From positions 1 to 6,046 of the forward strand of contig JASHSZ010000281.1 of NCBI GenBank assembly GCA_030040815.1: a stretch of DNA of 6,046 nucleotides, written 5' to 3'. A model generated the notes under the pieces. It saw only the letters and a list, made by a program, of their open reading frames with translations. It ran no database searches and was not told where the DNA came from. The stretch is from Streptosporangiaceae bacterium. Lineage in GTDB: Bacteria; Actinomycetota; Actinomycetes; Streptosporangiales; Streptosporangiaceae. Every line of letters begins with the position of its first letter. The stretch's first letter is position 1. Positions 1 through 4,990 of the stretch are shown one piece after another. The translations under genes were made by a program, and so were the position numbers.

Positions 1-2
1 TG

Positions 3-317
3 GCCGGCGAGGAGGCCCCGGCTCGTTACCGGGAGGGCGCCGGCGACGACCACGACCGGGCTTTCGCCGACGCCGTCGCCGACCCGGTCGTGGTCGCGCT
101 GGCCTGGGAGAACTGGAGAGCCGAGGTCGCTTTCGCCGAGCGGTTCGTCGATGAAGCCAGCGACCTGGCCCTTACCAGGCCCTACATCGGCCGCGGCGGG
201 CACCAAGGCCGGGTGTCGCTGCGAGAGGTGCTGGTCCACATGATCGAGGAGTACGCCCGTCACATCGGCCACGCCGACCTGTTGCGGGAGCGCATCGACG
301 GCAGGGTGGGGCTGTGA
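3..317 (+). CDS. DUF664 / DinB-superfamily protein, C-terminal part (5' end outside window)
   Basis: The frame is open from base 3 to the TGA at 315-317, giving 104 visible residues; the true start lies left of the window. The C-terminal half carries the conserved block VLVHMIEEYARHIGHADLL followed by RERIDG, which is the characteristic end of DUF664 proteins in actinobacteria. These are four-helix-bundle members of the DinB / mycothiol-dependent maleylpyruvate isomerase superfamily. The spaced histidines in this block (HMIEEYARHIGH) are the kind of residues that bind a divalent metal in that fold. A GTG at 90 could be called as a start, but the residues before it read as the same protein with no break, and the family is normally about 160-180 aa, so the GTG is probably internal. 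Biochemical function is not established; a thiol-dependent transferase or detoxification role is inference from the superfamily. The VOC gene follows 102 bp downstream on the same strand. Confidence 0.85.
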   Translation, partial: AGEEAPARYREGAGDDHDRAFADAVADPVVVALAWENWRAEVAFAERFVDEASDLALTRPYIGRGGHQGRVSLREVLVHMIEEYARHIGHADLLRERIDGRVGL

Positions 318-382
318 CCGCGCTGACCGGACGTGGAATGCCGCTGCTGGCGCGACTCCATCGCAGCACCATGAGCCAATGC

Positions 383-400
383 TTAGGCGTTTGTTTAGGC
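383..400 (+). promoter_or_regulatory. TTAGGC direct repeat upstream of the VOC gene (possible operator)
   Basis: TTAGGCG at 383-389 and TTAGGC at 395-400 are direct repeats offset by 12 bp, close to one helical turn, and end 19 bp before the VOC ATG. The same heptamer occurs in reverse orientation at 1802-1808, just upstream of the WYL regulator start. A binding site for that regulator is inference; no -10/-35 pair can be assigned confidently here. Confidence 0.3.
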
Positions 401-419
401 CGGTAGCGAGGCGATATCG

Positions 420-818
420 ATGACAGCTCCCCTGCTGCAGAAAGTAGACGCGGTCACCGTTCCGGTCCCTGACCTGGACGCCGGCCTCGGCTTTTACCGT
501 GATCGTCTCGGCCATCAGCTGCGCTGGCGCAACGATGCGATCGGCGCAGCCGGCCTGGCCCTGCCAGGAAGCGACACCGAGATCGTCCTCACCACCCGGC
601 TGCGCTGCGAGCCGAACTGGCTCGTAACCTCCGCTGATCAGGCTGCCGCCGCCGTGGCGGCGGCCGGGGGCCGGGTCATCGCCGAGCCTGAGGACATTCC
701 GGTCGGCCGTGTGGCGGTTGTCGAGGACCCGTTCGGCAACGTCCTGGTGCTGCTGGACCTGTCCAAGGGCCGCTATGTGACGGACGACTACGGAACCGTC
801 ACGGGCGTTGCCCGTTAG
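420..818 (+). CDS. VOC-fold (glyoxalase/bleomycin-resistance-like) protein, 132 aa
   Basis: A small soluble protein with two beta-alpha-beta-beta-beta modules. Module 1 spans about residues 7-60 (VTVPVPDLDAGLGFYRDRLG is the typical first strand and helix). Module 2 spans about 66-115 and ends with the hallmark VEDPFGNVLVLLDLSKG. The length is normal for a single-chain VOC protein, which usually dimerises. The ATG at 420 has a modest Shine-Dalgarno (GAGG, 408-411) 8 nt upstream. The His usual in strand 1 of metal-dependent glyoxalases is Ala11, and the Glu usual in the last strand (DP.GN..E) is Val110. Glyoxalase I-type metal catalysis is therefore doubtful; ligand binding or another VOC chemistry is possible. 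The substrate cannot be read from sequence. The stop TAG overlaps the stop of the convergent WYL regulator. The pairing suggests the regulator may control this gene, which is inference. Confidence 0.9.
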   Translation: MTAPLLQKVDAVTVPVPDLDAGLGFYRDRLGHQLRWRNDAIGAAGLALPGSDTEIVLTTRLRCEPNWLVTSADQAAAAVAAAGGRVIAEPEDIPVGRVAVVEDPFGNVLVLLDLSKGRYVTDDYGTVTGVAR

Positions 819-1792
819 CCGCCAGCGGCCCCGTCATCGTCACCGCTCGCCTCGAGCAGGCGCCGTCCGAGGCGGCGAGCGGCGCACTGGAGTTCAGGCC
901 CGGCCACGATCCGATAGCTCGCCGGTATCGCCACGAGCTGCTCAACGTACCACCCTGGGTTGCTGGTGCTTCCGACTAGGCGGCTCGTATCGGCACCGGT
1001 CGGTTCGAGCCGTCCCAGCGTGCGCGGTACGCAGCGCCGCACGAGCGCTGCCGGCGCATCGATGTGCACCTCGGTCTGGTACTCCCAGCCGAGCCCTAGA
1101 TGCTCCTCCAGGCTGCCAACCGGGTCCAGTTCGGCGGGCGGGCTGAAGGTGTCGTCAAGAAGCTCGACGTCGCGTACCCGGTCGATGCGGTACGCGCGGG
1201 TAGCGTCGGCAGCGCGGGATCGGCACAGCAGATACCAGCGGCCATGTCGGACGACGACCGCCCAGGGCTCGACCTCCATGACCCACTCGGATCCGGCCTC
1301 GCTGCGATACCCGAGGCGCACTGGGCGGCGGCTTGAGCAGGCCTGCACCAGGGCGGTGGCGGTCGCTGGGTCGGGCCGGACGGCGCCGCGGTCGGGCGCC
1401 GGAGCCGTGGTGCGGCGAACCGACTCGGCCTGGGCGGCAACCGGTTCCGGCAGCGCCCGCATGATCTTGCCCAGAGCGCTGCCCACCGGGTCGGTGGGAT
1501 CGCTGGCCTCGTGGTGGCCGTCCAGCACAGCCATGACCAGACCGAGCGCCTCCGTGGCACTGAACATCAGCGGCGGCAGCCGAAGGCCGCGGCCGACTCG
1601 GTAGCCGCCGTACGGGCCGCGCACGGACTCGATGGGCAGCCCGGCTTCGCGGAGGATGCTGACGTAGCGGCGGGCGGCCCGCTCCGACACGCCGAGCTTG
1701 TCCGCGAGGCGGTCCGCGGTGATACCGGGGCTGCCCTGTATCAGCTCGAGGGTCAGCAGGGCGCGGGCTGTCGGGCTTACGTCGGATTCCAA
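815..1792 (-). CDS. YafY-type transcriptional regulator, HTH-WYL-WCX, 325 aa
   Basis: A cytoplasmic DNA-binding regulator with the full three-part architecture. A winged HTH (HTH_11/DeoR-like) covers about residues 8-68, with ITADRLADKLGVSERAARRY and the wing RGPYGGYRVG. The WYL domain covers about 145-215 and holds the eponymous W186-Y187-L188 and the AYRIDRVRDVEL strand. A WCX-type C-terminal extension covers about 236-313. WYL domains are thought to sense ligands, often nucleic acid or nucleotide-like; the effector here is unknown. The length matches the family (about 320 aa). The start is the TTG at 1792-1790: an in-frame TAG at 1807-1805 lies just upstream and the HTH begins immediately, so there is little choice. 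The Shine-Dalgarno is weak, so the message may be leaderless or poorly translated. The 3' end overlaps the VOC stop by 4 bp, and the K+ channel is divergently transcribed upstream. Control of these neighbours or itself is plausible but unproven. Confidence 0.93.
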   Translation of the reverse strand: MESDVSPTARALLTLELIQGSPGITADRLADKLGVSERAARRYVSILREAGLPIESVRGPYGGYRVGRGLRLPPLMFSATEALGLVMAVLDGHHEASDPTDPVGSALGKIMRALPEPVAAQAESVRRTTAPAPDRGAVRPDPATATALVQACSSRRPVRLGYRSEAGSEWVMEVEPWAVVVRHGRWYLLCRSRAADATRAYRIDRVRDVELLDDTFSPPAELDPVGSLEEHLGLGWEYQTEVHIDAPAALVRRCVPRTLGRLEPTGADTSRLVGSTSNPGWYVEQLVAIPASYRIVAGPELQCAARRLGRRLLEASGDDDGAAGG

Positions 1793-1933
1793 GGAGGGTC
1801 TCGCCTAACCGGAAGCAGAACGTCCGGAAACGATCCTAGTCACGCGGCAAGCTCCCTCGGTGCGGATGATTGGCTAGGCGGACAACCGCGGCCGCTGAGT
1901 CCAGCCACCCTGGGCCCGCTCAAGGAAAGACCC
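1793..1933. promoter_or_regulatory. Divergent intergenic region between WYL regulator and K+ channel
   Basis: These 141 bp must carry the promoters of both divergent genes. On the minus strand TAGGAT (1838-1833) fits an actinobacterial -10 (TANNNT) about 40 nt upstream of the regulator start, but I find no convincing -35 at normal spacing. A TTAGGCG heptamer lies at 1808-1802 on the minus strand, between that -10 and the start codon, and a CTAGGCG variant lies at 1874-1880 on the plus strand. Neither promoter can be assigned firmly by eye. Confidence 0.35.
1922..1926 (+). promoter_or_regulatory. Ribosome binding site deciding the channel start
   Basis: AAGGA lies 7 nt before the ATG at 1934. 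The reading frame is open far upstream (to at least 1511), but that upstream part is antisense to the WYL regulator. This site, and the hydrophobic first helix right after the ATG, fix the start at 1934. Confidence 0.75.
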
Positions 1934-2923
1934 ATGCCCTTTCTGCTCGTCAGGCTGATCAACCTCCGACCCCGACTGCATGCGATGCTCCTGATCGGTG
2001 CCGCGATCTTTTTCGTCGTCGTCGGCGGCCTGATCTTCGCTGCGACCCAGCACCTACCCGTCACGACTGGCTGGTACTGGGCGATCACAACCGCCACCAC
2101 CGTCGGCTACGGTGACGTGACGCCGAAGAACGCGTCTGGACGTTTCGTGGCGTCCGTCGTGATGCTGACGACGATCCCTCTGCTCGCCGGCGCGTTCGCC
2201 GTGATCACCGGCTCAGCGGTCGCGAGGGGGGTGAGGAGGATCTTGGAGATGGGAGCGCGCTTCCCCGAAGGCTCGTATGTGCTGGTGCTCGGCATGCACC
2301 CGGCGGTTTCGGTCGTGCTGCAAGAGCTCGAGAACGCCGGCGAGACTGCCGTTGTCGTCGCCGATGTCGATCCGTCGGCTGTCCCTCGCCACGCTCATTT
2401 CATCAGGGGCGACCCCACGTCGGACGATGTGCTTGCCCGCGGCCGTCCCGCCGGTGCGGCAAGAGTCCTGATAGCGGCGGAGAACGACGGTGACGTCCTC
2501 GTGAGCGCCGTTCTCGTGCGCCAAGAGGCTCCGGGCGTACCAATTACCGCGCTCGTGAGCTCGCGCCGTCTGATCCCGGCCCTCAAGGATCTCGGTGTTG
2601 CCCAGGTCCTCTCGCCCGACGACCTCACCGGCCACGCCGTGGCGAAGGGCCTGGAAGCGCCTCATGCCGGTGAGCTGCTCATGCACCTAGTCCGTGGCGA
2701 GGAGCACCGCTTCGTCGAGCACCGGGTTGAGGCAAGCGAACCGCCACGCCCCCTCAGCTCCGTGCGCGCCGAGCGACACGAGCTAGTCCTCGGTGTCGTG
2801 CAGGGCTCATCGGTATCGCTCGGAGTGAGCGACGATCCAGAGGTGGGGCCGGGCGACTTCCTCCTGGTACTCGAGCCTAACGGACACCACGGACGCGCAC
2901 GACGCAACGCGGCCGGGCAGTAG
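1934..2923 (+). CDS. Two-TM potassium channel with C-terminal RCK (TrkA-N/TrkA-C) module, MthK-like, 329 aa
   Basis: An inner-membrane K+-selective channel, expected to be a tetramer with a cytoplasmic gating ring. TM1 is about residues 17-37. The pore helix and filter follow, with the perfect K+ signature T56-V-G-Y-G-D61. TM2 is about 71-97, with Gly86 as a possible hinge. The RCK N-lobe covers about 113-235: VLVLG (116-120) as the first Rossmann strand, Asp144 ending strand 2, and the family motifs FIRGD (156-160) and RVLIAAENDGD. A TrkA-C-like lobe (about 258-314) ends in GPGDFLLVLEP. As in MthK, the GxGxxG loop is degenerate (G120 only). Against my recalled MthK alignment, Ca2+ ligands D184, E210 and E212 fall at A181, L207 and S209, so Ca2+ gating by that site is unlikely. 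Met106 at the pore/RCK junction has its own strong ribosome binding site (separate entry). The role in K+ efflux or membrane potential is inferred from the family. Confidence 0.93.
   Translation: MPFLLVRLINLRPRLHAMLLIGAAIFFVVVGGLIFAATQHLPVTTGWYWAITTATTVGYGDVTPKNASGRFVASVVMLTTIPLLAGAFAVITGSAVARGVRRILEMGARFPEGSYVLVLGMHPAVSVVLQELENAGETAVVVADVDPSAVPRHAHFIRGDPTSDDVLARGRPAGAARVLIAAENDGDVLVSAVLVRQEAPGVPITALVSSRRLIPALKDLGVAQVLSPDDLTGHAVAKGLEAPHAGELLMHLVRGEEHRFVEHRVEASEPPRPLSSVRAERHELVLGVVQGSSVSLGVSDDPEVGPGDFLLVLEPNGHHGRARRNAAGQ
2234..2251 (+). promoter_or_regulatory. Internal Shine-Dalgarno and ATG for a free RCK subunit (candidate)
   Basis: Inside the channel gene, AGGAGG at 2234-2239 lies 9 nt before an in-frame ATG at 2249-2251 (Met106). 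The product would be residues 106-329, a soluble 224-aa RCK domain lacking both TM segments. The purine tract is made by Arg101-Arg102, both AGG, with Arg98 also AGG a few codons before; most arginines in this gene are CGN. MthK is known to make free RCK subunits from an internal start at the equivalent place (M107), giving an octameric ring on a tetrameric pore. Use of this site here is inference. Confidence 0.5.
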
Positions 2924-2949
2924 GGCACCAAGACCGGCCGGGCCGACCT

Positions 2950-2969
2950 CGGCCGCACGCCGGCGGCCG
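2950..2969 (+). terminator. GC-rich hairpin after the channel gene (possible terminator)
   Basis: A perfect 7-bp stem CGGCCGC / GCGGCCG (2950-2956 and 2963-2969) encloses a 6-nt loop, starting 26 nt after the channel stop. Only TTCC follows, so it lacks a U-tract. Terminators with weak or absent U-tracts are common in actinobacteria, but GC-rich DNA also forms such stems by chance. Confidence 0.4.
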
Positions 2970-3155
2970 TTCCAGCTTGCGCGGCCACGGAAGCCAGCAC
3001 ACAGCAACCTTTCAACTACGTGAAGATACGAATTGGCGATGCCGAGGCTAGGCTGCTCCAGGGCCGTGCCCTTGAACTAGCTCTGACTGTCGGGAATTAC
3101 GGCTCGCTTGCCTCGCCGGCGATCCCCGGAAGTCCAGAACCCTAAGCAGAACCAG

Positions 3156-3180
3156 CATCGCTGAACCCCGGTCGGCGATG
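3156..3180 (+). terminator. Hairpin upstream of the RNHCP gene (terminator or leader structure)
   Basis: CATCGCTGA (3156-3164) pairs with TCGGCGATG (3172-3180) as a 9-bp RNA stem with one U-G wobble and a 7-nt loop. No U-tract follows on either strand. It could end channel transcription or be a leader structure of the RNHCP message. The role is unassigned. Confidence 0.3.
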
Positions 3181-3280
3181 GCCTCGGCGTCAGGAAATCT
3201 GGTTGACGGATTGCGCACCGCGCCCCAACGATGGTTGCCGTCGGCCGGACCGGGCCGACTCAGCTGCGCGTACAGCCGAG

Positions 3281-3377
3281 AGGAGGCGAAATGTCTGCCC
3301 AGCTTCGTGTTCCAGCCTTGAAAGGTCGCCAGACTTGTCGTTTCCTCGTTCCTTTCGCTGCGGGCATTGCGGCGTAG
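3281..3377 (+). other. Strong Shine-Dalgarno with ATG opening a 28-codon ORF out of frame with RNHCP
   Basis: AGGAGG (3281-3286) precedes ATG 3291 by 4 nt; the frame encodes 28 residues (MSAQLRVPALKG...) and stops at TAG 3375-3377. It overlaps the likely RNHCP start at 3335. It could be a leader peptide translationally coupled to RNHCP, or the true RNHCP start with a one-base shift between 3291 and about 3353. The peptide matches nothing I know. Confidence 0.35.
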
Positions 3378-3697
3378 ATGTGTCGCTGGACGCCCCCGGC
3401 ACCTCGCACCGAAACCACTGTCCTAGCTGCCTCTGGTCCCGGCACCTTGATCGCAACGTCCCCGGCGACCGGAAGGCCGAGTGCCCGGGCGGCATGGAGC
3501 CGATCGCGGTCACCGTCCGCGGCGAACGCCGGTGGATGCTCATTCACCGCTGCACGCGCTGCGGTCGGCTACGCATGAACCGGACTGCGGCCGATGACAA
3601 TGTCCTGCTGTTGCTGCAGCTGGCCGCTCTGCCGCTGGCCACGCCGCCCATTCCCCATGTCAGTCCAGCCACGTCCGGAAACGCAGACACGCCATGA
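3335..3697 (+). CDS. RNHCP-domain zinc-ribbon protein, about 120 aa
   Basis: The family is recognised by its name-giving motif RNHCP (residues 26-30 from this start). Pairs of zinc-ligand cysteines are C9-x2-C12, C29-x2-C32 and C73-x2-C76, with a lone C50, and the core also has LWSRHLD, PGDRKAEC, GGMEPI and IHRCTRCG..R.NR. This is a small cytoplasmic protein that probably binds one or two zinc ions; its function is unknown and nucleic-acid binding is only a guess. The start is uncertain. TTG at 3335 has GAAAGG (3320-3325) 9 nt upstream and begins just before the domain, as in most family members. A TTG at 3203 would add 44 residues of poor coding character. A strong AGGAGG-ATG at 3291 is in another frame (see findings). 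The C-terminal roughly 35 residues, hydrophobic then Pro-rich, extend past the zinc core. The MFS gene follows after 31 bp, perhaps in the same transcript. Confidence 0.85.
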   Translation: MSFPRSFRCGHCGVDVSLDAPGTSHRNHCPSCLWSRHLDRNVPGDRKAECPGGMEPIAVTVRGERRWMLIHRCTRCGRLRMNRTAADDNVLLLLQLAALPLATPPIPHVSPATSGNADTP

Positions 3698-3728
3698 TGT
3701 GGTTGTGGTCGAAACGGACAGGCACTAG

Positions 3729-4985
3729 TTGCACCGCCTTGCCGAGCTCATCGCGCCCGCCCGCCTAGGTCGCGGTTTCCGCTGGCTGCTGGCTTCATCG
3801 TGGGTCACGAATCTCGGCGACGGGATCGCTCTCGCGGCCGGCCCGCTGCTCGTAGCGTCGCAGACGCACGATCCGCTGACGGTAGCGATGGCCGCGTTCC
3901 TGCTCCGGCTGCCGTGGCTGCTGTTCGGCCTGTACGCAGGCGTGGTGGCCGACCGGCTTAACCGGCGCGCCATCGTCATTGTCACCGGCCTCGTGCGGAT
4001 CGCGGTCCTGCTGCTGCTCGTCGCGTCGATCATGACTCACCGGGTCGACATCGCGGTGGTGCTGGCCGCCCTGTTTCTGTTCGGGATGGTCGAGACCTTC
4101 GGCGACACCACGACCGCGACGCTGCTGCCCATGGTCGTCGACAAGCCTGACCTGGGAATCGCGAACTCACGGGCCCTGACGGGCGTGGTCGTGTGGAACC
4201 AGATGGCCGGACCGCCGGTAGGCGCAGCCCTCTTCGCGGCGGGGATGGCGCTGCCGTTCGTCGGTCAGAGCGTGTGCGTGCTCGCTGGCGTGCTGCTGAT
4301 CTCCAGGATCCGGCTACCGGAGCCCAAGGCAGGTCGCCAGCGCGCTCGGGTGCGCGAGGATATCCGCGAGGGGTGGCGCTGGCTGTGGGCGCACCCCGCG
4401 GTGCGGACGCTGGCTATCACGATCTTCACCTTCAACGTCACCTTCGGTGCCGCCTGGTCGGTACTGGTGCTCTACGCGCGCGAGCGGCTGGGCCTTGGCG
4501 CGCTCGGCTTCGGACTGATCACCACGGCGATGGCGGTGGGTGGCCTGCTGGGTGGAGCCTGCTACGGCTGGCTGGAGCGGCACCTGCATCTGGGCGTCAT
4601 CATGCGCGGCGGCCTGATCATCGAGACGCTGACGCACCTTGCGCTCGCCCTGACCCGCTGGGCCTGGTTCGCGCTGATCGTTTTCGTGATCTTCGGTGCG
4701 CACGCGCTCATCTGGGGAACGACGTCGACCAGCGTGCGGCAGCGGGCCGTGCCCACCGAGTTCCAGGGCCGCGTCGGGAGCGTCTACCTCAGCGGCGTGG
4801 TGGGCGGCATCGTGATCGGGTCGGTGGTCGGCGGGCTCGTTGCGTCCGTGTGGGGCGTCGCCGCGCCGTTCTGGTTCGCCTTCGCCGGGTCGGCCATCAT
4901 GCTCGCGGTGATCTGGCGTTCCCTCCTGCAGATCGCACACGCCGACCAGCACGCCCGAGCCAGCGCCCCCGCCACAGCCGCTTGA
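3729..4985 (+). CDS. MFS transporter, MFS_3 (EntS-like) type, 12 TM, 418 aa
   Basis: An inner-membrane secondary transporter, probably a proton-coupled exporter of a small molecule. Twelve hydrophobic segments are visible, six on each side of a charged central loop (about residues 195-228). TM1 is about 18-43 (WVTNLGDGIALAAGPLL). The MFS motif A, G71-VVADRLNRR-80, sits between TM2 and TM3. The loop carries PEPKAGRQR...REDIREGWRWLWAHPAVRTL, typical of the MFS_3 family that includes enterobactin exporter EntS and macrolide-efflux-like proteins. TM7-TM12 run from about 227 to 402, and the Ala-rich tail is cytoplasmic. The substrate cannot be deduced; an antibiotic or siderophore-like compound is possible by family only. 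The start is TTG 3729, forced by an in-frame TAG at 3726-3728 and by TM1 beginning at residue 18; ACAGG at 3718-3722 is a weak ribosome site. The stop is 5 bp from that of the convergent amidase. Confidence 0.92.
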   Translation: MHRLAELIAPARLGRGFRWLLASSWVTNLGDGIALAAGPLLVASQTHDPLTVAMAAFLLRLPWLLFGLYAGVVADRLNRRAIVIVTGLVRIAVLLLLVASIMTHRVDIAVVLAALFLFGMVETFGDTTTATLLPMVVDKPDLGIANSRALTGVVVWNQMAGPPVGAALFAAGMALPFVGQSVCVLAGVLLISRIRLPEPKAGRQRARVREDIREGWRWLWAHPAVRTLAITIFTFNVTFGAAWSVLVLYARERLGLGALGFGLITTAMAVGGLLGGACYGWLERHLHLGVIMRGGLIIETLTHLALALTRWAWFALIVFVIFGAHALIWGTTSTSVRQRAVPTEFQGRVGSVYLSGVVGGIVIGSVVGGLVASVWGVAAPFWFAFAGSAIMLAVIWRSLLQIAHADQHARASAPATAA

Positions 4986-4990
4986 AGACG

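Larger units (their letters stand above)
2924..3334. other. Gap without a convincing gene between channel and RNHCP gene
   Basis: This 411-bp stretch holds the hairpin at 2950-2969, a second hairpin at 3156-3180, and DNA visibly richer in A+T than its neighbours from about 3000. After the channel stop the same frame stays open to a TAA at 3143-3145, and a GTG at 3020 could start a 41-codon peptide beginning MKIRIGDAEARLLQG. It matches no family I know and has no clear Shine-Dalgarno, so I do not call it. Bases 3203-3334 are open in the RNHCP frame, but third-position G+C there is only about 60% by hand count, much lower than in the real genes here, so that part is probably non-coding leader. 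Confidence 0.5.

Noticed and set aside
1511..1933. Extension of the channel frame to a start at 1511, giving a 470-residue protein
   Set aside because: The extra 141 residues are antisense to the WYL regulator and the divergent promoter region and look like no protein family. The good ribosome site at 1922-1926 and the first TM helix fix the start at 1934.
3039..3190. Inverted repeat GCCGAGGC (3041-3048) / GCCTCGGC (3181-3188), 11 of 13 matching with flanks, as possible ends of a small mobile element
   Set aside because: No target-site duplication or further terminal similarity is visible, and short GC-rich inverted repeats are expected by chance.
2924..3400. Lower-GC stretch as evidence of a horizontally acquired island
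   Set aside because: It is short, lies mainly in non-coding DNA where lower G+C is normal, and no integrase, att-like repeat or tRNA accompanies it.
3190..3547. Two minus-strand open frames opposite the RNHCP gene
   Set aside because: The plus strand encodes an unmistakable RNHCP zinc ribbon; the antisense frames show no motif.
1820..3683. The 13-bp exact repeat ACGTCCGGAAACG at 1820-1832 and 3671-3683
   Set aside because: One such match is about what chance gives in 6 kb of biased composition, and the second copy lies inside the RNHCP coding end.
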